Shown: positions 17,166 through 26,444 of the stretch, piece by piece
Layout of the letters: the number at the start of each line of letters is the position of its first letter
Numbering within the stretch: position 1 is the first letter of the stretch
Virus record (IMG/VR): IMGVR_UViG_3300009130_001466
Location: 48,802-112,801 of that record
Reading direction: 5' to 3' (one strand)
From: a virus
Length of the DNA stretch: 64,000 nt
Program-made: the position numbers and the translations under genes
Notes under the pieces: generated by a model
Database searches by the model: none
What the model saw: only the letters and a program-made list of their open reading frames with translations
Told to the model about the DNA's origin: nothing

Positions 17166-17172
17166 ACATTAT

Positions 17173-17180
17173 ATTACACT
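17173..17180 (-). promoter_or_regulatory. Class II promoter motif
   Basis: AGTGTAAT on the minus strand, seven bases before the ATG at 17165. Confidence 0.5.
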
Positions 17181-17186
17181 AAAAAA

Positions 17187-17849
17187 TTAACCTCTCTTAA
17201 GATATTCCTGCCTTAAGGCGGATATTAGTCTAGTCCTATCAAAACTAGGAGTAAAACCCAACTTCATTGCCATTTCTTGAAGTTCGGATAAGGTTTTTCT
17301 TTTAAGTTTTTGTTCAAAGTCTCGAACCGAATCGGACGCAAGCACCTTCGCTTTAGCCTCAGTCTTGCTCCCAGTCGAGCCCCAATTGCTCCCCCTCCAC
17401 TCGTGAAAAGCTTTAATTAGAGCTTCGTCCTGCATTTCTTCGTCCGCAAAAACCCTTGTTCCTGTTTTTTCTGCGAGTGTTGATTTTCTAACATGCCCCA
17501 TGGATTCTAGCTTTCTTTTAAAAACTTTGGGATTACTTGTACCAAATGGAGAAATGACATCTACACCCATTAACTTTTCTTTAGCTTCGATTGCGTCAAT
17601 TTCATCTCTTTGCTTACCATCTGCGTAGTTCAAGCTGTCTAAAGTCTTAGTCCCAACATCTTTCTGCATTTCCTCATTATTGGGTTCGTCGTTTTCAACT
17701 GCGGTCGTAATATACCTCTCGTCTCTATTAATTGTTTCCTGGACTTTCTTCATGAACTGCTTCACCTCTTCTTCATTTGTTGGAATGGCTTCAGGCAACT
17801 CTTCGTACTTGCCTCCCTCTTTATTGATTTTTTCTGATATATCATTCAT
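17187..17849 (-). CDS. Uncharacterised capsid-operon protein with SAP-like tail
   Basis: 220 residues from the ATG at 17849. A longer in-frame reading would run through the capsid terminator into the capsid gene and is rejected. The body is charged and helical; the last about 35 residues (LSELQEMAMKLGFTPSFDRTRLISALRQEYLK, broken here over its middle) look like a SAP module, as in the next gene. Function unknown. Confidence 0.5.
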   Translation of the reverse strand: MNDISEKINKEGGKYEELPEAIPTNEEEVKQFMKKVQETINRDERYITTAVENDEPNNEEMQKDVGTKTLDSLNYADGKQRDEIDAIEAKEKLMGVDVISPFGTSNPKVFKRKLESMGHVRKSTLAEKTGTRVFADEEMQDEALIKAFHEWRGSNWGSTGSKTEAKAKVLASDSVRDFEQKLKRKTLSELQEMAMKLGFTPSFDRTRLISALRQEYLKRG

Positions 17850-17883
17850 ATTAATATAATAAAACAAAAACCTGGATATTACA

Positions 17884-17914
17884 CAAAAAAAGCCGCCCCT
17901 TTCGGGACGGCTTA
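17884..17914 (-). terminator. Intrinsic terminator of the major capsid gene
   Basis: AGCCGTCCC gaaa GGGGCGGCT hairpin on the minus strand followed by seven T, about 20 bases after the capsid stop. Confidence 0.85.
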
Positions 17915-17934
17915 GTTTTAAGTGTTTTGTTCGA

Positions 17935-19026
17935 TTAAACGATGCAACCAACAAGAGCGCGGTCATCAAGAACGATACGACCCTCTTCAAGAGAACCGAA
18001 GTATCCGATCTTGCTTTGGCGAATGCTGTACTGGTCGTCAGCGATAAGGCTAAACTCACCACCGTTTTCAGCGTCAACAGCAACTGGACGAACCAATGCT
18101 TCGCGGCTACGATCGATACCAACAACAATCTGTTCACTAGCAGGAGTGAAAGAACCAGCGTAGCTGTTATCGAAAGTAGTGTTGAACTTCTGACCATCAC
18201 CGAACTCATTAAGTTCGATAACATTGATGCCGTAGAACTCAGGAGCGCCAGCAGCGTTATAAGCTTGTTCAGCGATAACGTCAGCAGTACGAACCGAATC
18301 AGTACCAGCGCCAGCAGGAGCTACCTTGGTGTTGATTGGGTTATAAGCGATTGCGCGAAGCTCTTCAACGATTTCAGGAGAAACGATGATGTCTGTAAGG
18401 CCACGACCTTGACGAGCATCAGGAGTACCACCTGTGAACGAAGTGACGATTCTCTTTGAGCGAGTCATGAGAGCATTCAAGTCGGCAAGAGTAAAACGAT
18501 CCGCGGTGTCTGCACCAATAACGTGAGAAAGGCCGTTAGTAGAAGCAGAACCAAGTGCCTTCATAATAACGTTAGCAGAGATTGTATTTTGCTTAAGAAG
18601 AATTTCTTGTGCAACACGAGTCATTGTCTTAGCGACAACGTCCATGCGGCTCTTAGCAGCATAACGACGATCAAAGCTTACAGCCGAATCAAGGCTGTAT
18701 GTAGCGATCTTAAGCTCGGCAGATGTTGGAAGAACTTCCGAAGTTGGGAGGCCACCAGCACGGCTTTGGCTATAAACTTGTACGTAATCTTCATCAGAAA
18801 CGTCGAAGTATAGATCCAAAGGAATCGAAGGATTGTCATCAGCATTGTACTGAAGAGTGGTGAAGAGGTTAGACAAAGCAGGTGCATTGTTAATAACTTC
18901 AGCGAGGACAGGTCCGATGAACTCAGCAAGAGCAGTTTGAGCTTCGTAAGCAACATCACGGTTGCGAGAAGCCATTGCTTTTACCAGTTCGACTTGTTCG
19001 GGAGTATTTTTTAAAGTAATTTTCAT
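17935..19026 (-). CDS. Major capsid protein
   Basis: 363 residues. The pattern fits an HK97-fold capsid: helical N-terminus, FDVSDEDYVQVYSQS segment, spine-helix region (AKTMTRVAQEILLKQNTISANVIMK, split), and a beta-rich C-terminus (LIADDQYSIRQSKIGYFGSLEEGRIVLDDRA). It is less AT-rich than its neighbours, lies between decoration protein and a strong terminator, and has an AAAGGA Shine-Dalgarno. Sequence identity to a named family was not checked. Confidence 0.85.
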   Translation of the reverse strand: MKITLKNTPEQVELVKAMASRNRDVAYEAQTALAEFIGPVLAEVINNAPALSNLFTTLQYNADDNPSIPLDLYFDVSDEDYVQVYSQSRAGGLPTSEVLPTSAELKIATYSLDSAVSFDRRYAAKSRMDVVAKTMTRVAQEILLKQNTISANVIMKALGSASTNGLSHVIGADTADRFTLADLNALMTRSKRIVTSFTGGTPDARQGRGLTDIIVSPEIVEELRAIAYNPINTKVAPAGAGTDSVRTADVIAEQAYNAAGAPEFYGINVIELNEFGDGQKFNTTFDNSYAGSFTPASEQIVVGIDRSREALVRPVAVDAENGGEFSLIADDQYSIRQSKIGYFGSLEEGRIVLDDRALVGCIV

Positions 19027-19046
19027 ATTATAAAGTTCCTTTCTTA

Positions 19047-19664
19047 TTAACCAAGTTTAACGATGACGTAGTCACCAGCGAACTGATCAGTAACAGTGTT
19101 AGAAGTACGCGAGCCAGTTCCAAGAACCATGCCAAGCGAATCGGCAGAACCTGCAGTAGCAGGACCAATTGTTCCGTCACCAGCAACTTCGAAACCGTCG
19201 CCAACTGTAAATACAGAAGCTGCGCCACCTTCGATAGCATTTGCACTCAAGGTAAAGATACCCTTAGTTGCAACTGGAACACTTTGACCAGGAAGAACAG
19301 CTTGAAGCTCTTCTTTCTTAGTTGTGTTATAAATAAGTTTTTCACCGTTCTCATCAGTTTGAGCTGTTTGATTCAGGGTCAATCCAAGAGGGATTTCACC
19401 AGAAGCAGCAGCAGCAACTTCAAGAGGATTAGTGGGATACATGTCGCTACCGACGTGAGGGTAATCTGTCTTACCAAGATAGCTGTTAGAACCGTAAGTA
19501 ATAACATCTTGGTCGAAGTTACCGTCAGTAACCTTTACGAAAACACCGTTTGAGCCCTTGCCGTCACCAGTGGTAGACGAAAGTACATCGGCGTTTTGCA
19601 GAGCGAAAATGTTAACAACATCTTGCTCGTCATACTGTCTGAATGGAAGTAATCTTAGTGCCAT
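19047..19664 (-). CDS. Capsid decoration/stabilisation protein
   Basis: 205 residues, Gly/Thr/Val-rich beta sequence with no signal peptide. The C-terminal FAGDYVIVKLG ending is typical of head decoration proteins. Position between protease-scaffold and major capsid supports this. It reads as a single domain with a long loop (about 85-120). Confidence 0.7.
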   Translation of the reverse strand: MALRLLPFRQYDEQDVVNIFALQNADVLSSTTGDGKGSNGVFVKVTDGNFDQDVITYGSNSYLGKTDYPHVGSDMYPTNPLEVAAAASGEIPLGLTLNQTAQTDENGEKLIYNTTKKEELQAVLPGQSVPVATKGIFTLSANAIEGGAASVFTVGDGFEVAGDGTIGPATAGSADSLGMVLGTGSRTSNTVTDQFAGDYVIVKLG

Positions 19665-19697
19665 AATTTTTTTTAGTTAAATTTAGTTTTTTTTATT

Positions 19698-21224
19698 TTA
19701 TCCAAGGATATTTTCGCGACTAAAAGCAGCAGCGAACTTATCCTTCAAAGTTTTTCCAGAAGCTTGGGCTTCGTTATTGTTGGGAATTTCTTCGTTGGTT
19801 TGCTCTGCATTTGCAAGAGCTTCTTCAACGTCGACTCCTTCTTCTGTTTCTTCTGCTTCTTCGGAAGCTTGAGAAGTAAGGCGTTTTTCGATTTCTGCAT
19901 CAACACGAGCTTTAACTTCTTCTTCGAATTTAGCTTTAGCTTCTTTATTTTTGGATGACCAAAAAACTTCAAGCTCGCTCTTAAACGAAGCGAAAGATTC
20001 TTCAGTGTCGTCAAGACCTTTAATCTTTTCGGCGATGAAAGCGCTGTCACTTTCTTCGAGGTCGTAAAGAGAATCGATTTCTTCCATGCGAGCGTTGAAA
20101 CGAGCGACTGCTTCTTCAGCAGTTTTTGCAGCTTCAAATTCAGCAATGCGTTGTTGAGCAGCCCCAAGCTCTTCCTTGATAGATTCTACGGAAGCTTGAA
20201 GCTCTTCTTTCGCAGAAGCGATTTCGGCCTTTTCTTGTTCCGCAGCCTCAAGAGAAGCCTTGTACTCATCATCTTTTTGTTTAATGGCGTCCGCAAAAGT
20301 TGCAGTCATTCCAGCGATGGCTTCTTCGGAGAATTTCTTCTCAGTAAGAGACGCCTTTATTTCTGATAGTAGAGTTTCTAAGTCCATGATTTTTGTATTG
20401 TTTACAGTATTTTTTAAATTTTGTGAAATTTTGTCAGATATTTTTTCTAAATGTGCTGATTGAGACTCATTAGATTCATCTGGAGTCTCTTCTCTTTCTT
20501 TGTACTCGTTGCTGATTACGCCTTTGACATTTGCAGCTGGCTTCATGGTGAAGCCAATGCCAAGCGGGTAAACGTTACCAGTAATCAATCGATAAACAGG
20601 TCGACCATCTTCAGTCGTTCCTTTGCCACCAAAAGCCCTCAACATTCCTTTCATTTCTGTGATTTGTTGTGGGTCAGAAATAATCTCTGCGTCTTTTAAA
20701 TTTTTGCTACCAACAGCGATCTTGTATTCGCTAAAACCAATTTCCCAACTTGCAGAAACAGTTTGGTGTGTTTTGCTTTTTGGATCAGTGCTTCTTCTTA
20801 AGGTTTCAAAAAACTCTTTATCTACAGTTTTGTAAACAACCGAACCCAAAGCAATATTAAAAGGGCTTTGTTCGTTTTCGTCTACATTAACCAAAATAGT
20901 GCTGTCAGAATAGTCACTAAATCCAGCATTTACAATATGTCCTACAATCTTTTTCTTATCGTGCTCTATATTTGTAGGTTTATGAACGAACTGCTGAACA
21001 GAATCGATAGCAGTTTTTGTACTCATGCCATCTCCGTTTTTATTAAACTCATTGACGACTGCCGCATTAAAAGCCACACCCATCAAGTCAATATTTTTAT
21101 CTAAATCTACAGAGCTTGGAATTAGACTTCTTAAATTTTCTACGTTAGCTTTTGAAATATCAATACCGCCAATTTCCTGGCAGGCTGTAACCTCAAAATC
21201 AAAGGTTGTTGTATACTTATGCAT
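19698..21224 (-). CDS. Prohead protease-scaffold fusion
   Basis: 508 residues from the ATG at 21224 (an ATG at 21242 is also in frame; both overlap the upstream gene). N-terminal about 1-190 looks like a prohead serine protease: AFNAAVVNEFNKNGDGMS, HKPTNIEHDKKKIVGHIVNA with a candidate catalytic His88, and TVSASWEIGF with a candidate Ser near 147-149. Residues about 290-440 are an acidic coiled coil with the Ala/Glu composition of scaffolds, and the tail is Glu-rich. A single polypeptide with protease then scaffold is seen in several phages. An internal ATG (MDLETLLSEI) could make free scaffold, but has no clear ribosome site. Confidence 0.75.
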   Translation of the reverse strand: MHKYTTTFDFEVTACQEIGGIDISKANVENLRSLIPSSVDLDKNIDLMGVAFNAAVVNEFNKNGDGMSTKTAIDSVQQFVHKPTNIEHDKKKIVGHIVNAGFSDYSDSTILVNVDENEQSPFNIALGSVVYKTVDKEFFETLRRSTDPKSKTHQTVSASWEIGFSEYKIAVGSKNLKDAEIISDPQQITEMKGMLRAFGGKGTTEDGRPVYRLITGNVYPLGIGFTMKPAANVKGVISNEYKEREETPDESNESQSAHLEKISDKISQNLKNTVNNTKIMDLETLLSEIKASLTEKKFSEEAIAGMTATFADAIKQKDDEYKASLEAAEQEKAEIASAKEELQASVESIKEELGAAQQRIAEFEAAKTAEEAVARFNARMEEIDSLYDLEESDSAFIAEKIKGLDDTEESFASFKSELEVFWSSKNKEAKAKFEEEVKARVDAEIEKRLTSQASEEAEETEEGVDVEEALANAEQTNEEIPNNNEAQASGKTLKDKFAAAFSRENILG

Positions 21225-21690
21225 CTTTTTTAGGATTCTCATGGGTATATCCCATTTTTTTCATTTTGAGATGATCCTCATAAGTTTTCGCTTCATAGCT
21301 TTTGCCAGTTTTTGGATCATACATCATGTGTGGTTTGAAGTCTTTTTCTGCCGCTTCAGATTTAACATTCTTTCCTTCTTTTTTCATTTTTTCAAGGATT
21401 GCTTTTTGCAAGGGCTTTGGAAGTTTCTTTTGGCTGTCTGTTAGTCCTGCTTCTCCCACCTCGTTCATCATAGCTCTCATCTTGTCATACTGCATTGAGC
21501 AGGCTGCGTATGTTTCTTTATCTCCCATTTCTGCTGTATCAATGAGAGCTTTATCATCCATAGCGCAAACACTCATGTATGATTTATACATAGCTTCCTC
21601 TATTTTACTATATTTTTTAGCAATCGAGATTTCTATATCTCCGTTAGAGCGATCTATATTCGCTACAAGTGGATTTTTAATTTCTTTCAT
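21217..21690 (-). CDS. Uncharacterised head-operon protein
   Basis: 157 residues, charged, Met- and Lys-rich with a conserved-looking PKTGKSYEAKTYEDHLKMKK end. It overlaps the portal stop by 14 bases and the protease start by eight, so it is tightly coupled to both. No function assigned. Confidence 0.55.
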   Translation of the reverse strand: MKEIKNPLVANIDRSNGDIEISIAKKYSKIEEAMYKSYMSVCAMDDKALIDTAEMGDKETYAACSMQYDKMRAMMNEVGEAGLTDSQKKLPKPLQKAILEKMKKEGKNVKSEAAEKDFKPHMMYDPKTGKSYEAKTYEDHLKMKKMGYTHENPKKDA

Positions 21691-23629
21691 TTGAGTGGTA
21701 TAAAATTGCTGATGGATAAAATTCTAATTTATGTGCATTTGAAACCTCAAAAACACCATCAAGCGTTCCTAATTTTTCAATCTCGGCAAAATTATTTACA
21801 CAAGAAATCATAACTTCTTGCCAATTTTCTTTTTCCGAAGAGGAAACAACAGATTCGCAGAGCTTGCTTAACATTTTGCTCTGATCTTCATTTAAGGATT
21901 CTACCCCAAGTTTTTCTAACATTTTTTCTTTTGCAATAGAATTCAATGCTTCGATTTCATAAATAGTTCCCTGAATACTTTCCCTAGAAAACTTATCCCC
22001 AGAACCTTCTGGGCGGCCAGGCATCGCCTTTGTTGGTTTTTCTCCTGACTGTTCTCCTTCTTCGGGTTCTATCATTGGCACACCACCAACAACTGGATTA
22101 AAATACCCCTTTTCTCTTTGTTCTACGAATTTTTCTTGAGCGCTCTCCAACTCTTCAGCGAGAGGAAATCTGCCAGTATGAAAAAGCGTCATACCTTGTT
22201 CTGCCGTCACAATACCAAGTTCCATAAGCCTGGTGGCTATGCGCATAAGTTGTGTTTCATCGCGGAGATCGATGTCCTTAAATTTAACAGTTGGGTATTG
22301 TCTGAATCCCAAATCTTTTGCAATACGACGAATTTCTGGTTGAAGAAAGTCATGAATAAAAGCTTCGCGAGCTTCTTTAAGTCTATCAAGAAAAACGCGA
22401 GCCTTAATTTGGGCGCCACTATACTTATCTTCATTAAGAATAATATTTTGTAAACCTTCTTTAATATCTTTATTGATTACTTCGTATTTTCCTGGACCAA
22501 CAACCTTGTTGATGTCTGGTATAATGAAATCCGCCTTAGTTGTATAGTCTGACACGAGAACGCGTCCAACAGATTCATTCTGAAAGAGCGTTTGCATAGC
22601 CTTAACATTATTTGCATTGATGCCTCCTTTATCTGGCTCCGCCCCCATGGTGATCATAAGAATTACATTTTCGACGGTTCTCATGATTGCTTGATCCATT
22701 TTTTTCATTTCCATTTTTGCATTAATGTCCTCAAGAACAGGATAACCAAAAGGAATGGCAAATGGTTCATAATCTTGCTTTTTGTAGAAGCTGTATGCAA
22801 GCCTATTATTCTCTAGATTAATCTGAAGTCCGTCCTTAAAATATGATCCATCTTTAATGGCTTTCTGATCTTCTGGGTCTAGCGCCTCAAAAACTGCTTT
22901 ATCGTAATCATTTTTAGGATTGGCGAGCCTTTCCATATCAAACTCGGAAAGAATTTTTGCGTAAGCTCCATCTTTTGTATTAAATACAGCACTACGCTTT
23001 GCCACAATCTCAAAGGGATTTAAAACAATGTATTTTAGCGGGAATTTATTTTCTTTGGGTGAACCCTCTACAATTTTAGAAAATTTCTTAAAATCATTAA
23101 GGTCAAATTTGCCATCTAATCTATAAAGAAAAATATTTCCACTTCTATAGTATTCTCTAAAATACTGATCCTTTAAATCCCACAGCTTTATTCTGTCGAA
23201 AAGTTTCATGAAGAAGTCCCTAGATGTCGCATTTCCGCCCTCAAGATAAACTTCAGCATTTGCAAATTCTGACATCATATCAATTGTATTTCTAAAAATA
23301 GGAACATTAGCGTAAGCTTTTTGGCAAAGTTCAATTGCTTCTCTTACATTGATTCCATCAGACGATATCTCGTAAGGTAAAAGTCCAGCACGAATTTGAC
23401 TAAATTTATTAAGCGGGGCCGTAACAGAAGATCTATTTATTCTTGTGCTGGTATTAGACGATGAGAGGTTACTCACAGAACCAGACCGACTGTACGACCC
23501 CAGGGAAGTATGATAAGATTCGCCAGCAGTTGCTGGCTCAACAGCCTCTTGCGCTTGCGATACTTGCGGGGCAGCTTTTTGAAATTTATTCCAATAATCC
23601 GATTTTTTATTGTATTTTCTTTTGGACAT
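21677..23629 (-). CDS. Portal protein
   Basis: 650 residues, in the order terminase-portal-protease-capsid. Features match large portals: a wing/stem region (DMMSEFANAEVYLEGG; FDRIKLWDLKDQYFREYYRSGN), a long helical segment around 330-430 (ANNVKAMQTLFQNES; VGPGKYEVINKDI; LFLDRLKEAREAF-like), and a C-terminal tail with DIDLRDETQLMRIATRLMELG. The first about 90 residues are Ser/Thr-rich and probably disordered. A class II motif lies 17 bases upstream of the ATG. Confidence 0.8.
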   Translation of the reverse strand: MSKRKYNKKSDYWNKFQKAAPQVSQAQEAVEPATAGESYHTSLGSYSRSGSVSNLSSSNTSTRINRSSVTAPLNKFSQIRAGLLPYEISSDGINVREAIELCQKAYANVPIFRNTIDMMSEFANAEVYLEGGNATSRDFFMKLFDRIKLWDLKDQYFREYYRSGNIFLYRLDGKFDLNDFKKFSKIVEGSPKENKFPLKYIVLNPFEIVAKRSAVFNTKDGAYAKILSEFDMERLANPKNDYDKAVFEALDPEDQKAIKDGSYFKDGLQINLENNRLAYSFYKKQDYEPFAIPFGYPVLEDINAKMEMKKMDQAIMRTVENVILMITMGAEPDKGGINANNVKAMQTLFQNESVGRVLVSDYTTKADFIIPDINKVVGPGKYEVINKDIKEGLQNIILNEDKYSGAQIKARVFLDRLKEAREAFIHDFLQPEIRRIAKDLGFRQYPTVKFKDIDLRDETQLMRIATRLMELGIVTAEQGMTLFHTGRFPLAEELESAQEKFVEQREKGYFNPVVGGVPMIEPEEGEQSGEKPTKAMPGRPEGSGDKFSRESIQGTIYEIEALNSIAKEKMLEKLGVESLNEDQSKMLSKLCESVVSSSEKENWQEVMISCVNNFAEIEKLGTLDGVFEVSNAHKLEFYPSAILYHSNERN

Positions 23630-23646
23630 AACTTATTATAAAGTTG

Positions 23647-23654
23647 TTTACACT
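23647..23654 (-). promoter_or_regulatory. Class II promoter motif for the portal gene
   Basis: AGTGTAAA on the minus strand, here 17 bases before the ATG at 23629. Confidence 0.4.
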
Positions 23655-23679
23655 TTTTAAAAGTTACTTTTAAACTTTT

Positions 23680-25530
23680 TTAAATAAACATTGGAGTAAA
23701 ACCCGAATGAGATTCTTCTGGTATATTGATCATATCGTAATAAATATTCATTCCCCAATTCCCCAAAACCAAAGCAGAGTAAGAGTCTTTTCTTGGTCTA
23801 TCTACACCCTTTTGCCTTTTAAGGTTACTTGGTAGGTCAAAGCTCTGAGTGCCTCCAGCCGAGCTAGTTACTTGGATTAAAGCGCATTCTGCTTTTGTTA
23901 AATCAATCATATCTTTCTGGTGCTCGATAAATTCAATCATTTTTGCGCCGTTATTTTTTTCGTCTTCATATTTAGAAAACTTTAATTCCTTTATTGGTAT
24001 TTTTTTAGCTTTTTGTATAGAATAATTGTCGTCCATAGCTGTTGCTGCAAAGTACAATTTCTTTCTATCGAAAGCTGTTTGTAACATTTCGTTACCATTT
24101 CTAATCCAAACCGATGTTGGTTTTCTTAAATAACAGATGGTTTTATTAGAAACATTATAGCTTCTTCTAGCTTCTTTGAGATCTTTAATGTAATCGTGAG
24201 GGTTGTCCAATCCTGCATCAAATACACCTATCTCCAGCTTGTCTCTTTTAAATAAATCACTCTCGTTGCATGAATTTATAAACTGGACACCGCCATTATA
24301 GTCTCCCACGATCATAATAACATTAAAATGATCCATAAGATACTTAAAATAAGTCATGTGTTTCTTTAAGTTTGTCCCAGGCAGAGCATAACTATGTACA
24401 ATAACACCTTTCTTTTCTTCTGGTATTAACTTTATTAATTGTATAGCAAAATCATCAGAAGCTTCAGATTCAGACCACGATGGGTCAAAGGCTAGTATAT
24501 ATTCCGAACCCTCTTCTCCAGCAACCTCAACCGCTGGAGATTCGCCATCCTCGATTGTGCATTCAGCCATCTTGCTAATCTTAAAATAACCAGCACTGTC
24601 ATCGGTAAATTGAGCATTAAACTCTCTATCGATTTGAGACTGGCTCATAGTACCTCTTGCTTGAGAAATCAAATTTTCATCATATAAGGCTTTGGGCGCA
24701 CAATCATAACTAAACTGCATTATGCATCTCCTGCCTTCGTTTTTTGCTCCAGGATTAAAGACCATATTTTCGTATGCTTGATACATTTTGTATAGGTATT
24801 CAAATTTATATGAAGCAGAAGATAAGCCAATCATTTTATTTGAAGGCCACTCTGTTCTTTCTTCTTCTGTCATTTTGCCAGCCTCAATCATGGCGTCTTC
24901 GGCGTCTTTAATTTTTTGCCTTTCCGTTGGGTTTTCAACAACGGCAAGGAACGGCATAATAACTTCGTTTAAAACCTTTTCTGGCATAAGTAGAAGCTCA
25001 TCAATAATGATTCGTTGAAAACGAAAACCACGAAGTTTTTCACCGTCACCAAGAGGTAAAGCAGTAATACGACTCTTGCCAATCTGCATAGACCATTCAT
25101 CGTTAGACTTACTTACCTTGCCTATACATTGTTTAAACAGCTCAGCTTTAGCGTCTTGCGATATATCTTCTATCTTACGGAAGATCATTTTAGACTGCCT
25201 AAATGATTTTGAAATGATCCCAATATGAACGCCTTGGTTCATCATTGCGTCCAGCAATGCGAAAATACCAGTCGAGAATGATTTCGACATACCACGAGAC
25301 CAGATGCCCAAAAAGTAATCATTCTCCATCATAGCTTTTACCGCCATGTGCTGAAACGGAAATAACTCTATACCAGTGAGCAATTCTGTCGTGAAGGTCA
25401 CATTTTCTTTGAGGAATTTATACAACCAGATTTTTGCTTGCGTATCCTCTAGATAACCCTCAAGATCCATAACTTGTTGATTGATCGGTTCTTTTTTTAA
25501 GCGTTTTTGATTCCCTATGTCCCAACTCAT
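23680..25530 (-). CDS. Terminase large subunit
   Basis: 616 residues. ATPase: Walker A-like WSRGMSKS at 77-84, Walker B IIIDE at 174-178, coupling LSSAS near 236. RNase H-like nuclease: LAFDPSWSE (D349), IVGDYNGG (D410) and a late Asp in DSYSALVLGNWG near 595. It drives DNA packaging into proheads through the portal and cuts concatemers. It overlaps the ERCC4 nuclease gene by four bases and is followed by portal. Confidence 0.92.
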   Translation of the reverse strand: MSWDIGNQKRLKKEPINQQVMDLEGYLEDTQAKIWLYKFLKENVTFTTELLTGIELFPFQHMAVKAMMENDYFLGIWSRGMSKSFSTGIFALLDAMMNQGVHIGIISKSFRQSKMIFRKIEDISQDAKAELFKQCIGKVSKSNDEWSMQIGKSRITALPLGDGEKLRGFRFQRIIIDELLLMPEKVLNEVIMPFLAVVENPTERQKIKDAEDAMIEAGKMTEEERTEWPSNKMIGLSSASYKFEYLYKMYQAYENMVFNPGAKNEGRRCIMQFSYDCAPKALYDENLISQARGTMSQSQIDREFNAQFTDDSAGYFKISKMAECTIEDGESPAVEVAGEEGSEYILAFDPSWSESEASDDFAIQLIKLIPEEKKGVIVHSYALPGTNLKKHMTYFKYLMDHFNVIMIVGDYNGGVQFINSCNESDLFKRDKLEIGVFDAGLDNPHDYIKDLKEARRSYNVSNKTICYLRKPTSVWIRNGNEMLQTAFDRKKLYFAATAMDDNYSIQKAKKIPIKELKFSKYEDEKNNGAKMIEFIEHQKDMIDLTKAECALIQVTSSAGGTQSFDLPSNLKRQKGVDRPRKDSYSALVLGNWGMNIYYDMINIPEESHSGFTPMFI

Positions 25531-26444
25531 TTTTCTTCCTTATCTAAAAAATATTGCACGTCTACGTTCCACAACTTATTACCCAAAGAAAGTATTTTAG
25601 GTATTAATTCTTCACTATGTTTTCTGCTGTTTGTAAAAATAAATTGACAATGTCCAGCGAATTCGTGTTGAACAGAAATTAAATTAGAGAAGACCCAGCC
25701 CAGTTTTGGGGCCCGCCTTCCTTTAGTAAAGATAGCTTCTTTTTCTATGGCTTTAATTGATTTTTCTACAACAATATACATATAACTATCAAGCTCCACA
25801 CATCTCTGCATTTCTCTTCTGAATCTATCTACTTGACCCCCAAACGTTGATAAAAAATCTCCAGCACTTTTTCTGTCTACAAATGTATTGGAAAAATCAT
25901 TTCCGCCCAGCGTATAATCTCCAAAATCTAATTTTAAAATTTGAGACTTAGGAAATTCTAATGGTTGTTGTTCTCTTGTGTCTACCAAAACCTCGACATC
26001 TACATCTTGTTCAAATTCCTTTGGCATACCCTTGTAAAAAATTGGCTTAGCGCCCATAAGCTCGCAGGCTTTTGTGTATGTCCCAAAGTGTTTTTTGTAT
26101 AGATCTAAGTCAGGTAATTGCCTTTTAGTTAGTTCTAAATAAAATGGAGCATGAGTATATTTTTTTTGTTTTATCCTTCTTTTTGCCAACTCTAATATAT
26201 AATCCCTTACTTCTGAATCTGGCGCAGATAGACACCACTTTACAAGCTGCGATCGGTTGATAAAATCATTTTCGAAGTATTCATCTTTTTTCTTAAAGGG
26301 CAACGGGTTGCCATTTAACTTATTAAATCGCGGATAATGTTTCACATAGTAGTCAGCCACGTACATCTTATGCGCTTTAAGATGCGCATGAAGACTTTTC
26401 TCCGTTTCGAACTCAACCCCGCATTCTTTGCATTTATAAGACAT
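25527..26444 (-). CDS. Zinc-finger/ERCC4-type nuclease in packaging cluster
   Basis: 305 residues from the ATG at 26444. Residues about 3-24 are a C2H2-like zinc finger (CKECGVEFETEKSLHAHLKAH). Residues about 158-285 carry the ERCC4/XPF nuclease signature: VLVDTREQQPLEF, LDFGDYTLGG, FVDRKS (equivalent to the ERKxxxD core) and a downstream helical part. The middle resembles a homing-enzyme-like linker (FGTYTKACELMGAKP). A structure-specific endonuclease acting near packaging or recombination is inferred. Its place between the putative small subunit and the large terminase is unusual. Confidence 0.75.
   Translation of the reverse strand: MSYKCKECGVEFETEKSLHAHLKAHKMYVADYYVKHYPRFNKLNGNPLPFKKKDEYFENDFINRSQLVKWCLSAPDSEVRDYILELAKRRIKQKKYTHAPFYLELTKRQLPDLDLYKKHFGTYTKACELMGAKPIFYKGMPKEFEQDVDVEVLVDTREQQPLEFPKSQILKLDFGDYTLGGNDFSNTFVDRKSAGDFLSTFGGQVDRFRREMQRCVELDSYMYIVVEKSIKAIEKEAIFTKGRRAPKLGWVFSNLISVQHEFAGHCQFIFTNSRKHSEELIPKILSLGNKLWNVDVQYFLDKEEK

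Noticed and set aside
17187-18224. 345-codon version of the gene downstream of the capsid
   Set aside because: The extra N-terminus reads through the capsid terminator into the capsid gene; the ATG at 17849 is the likely start.
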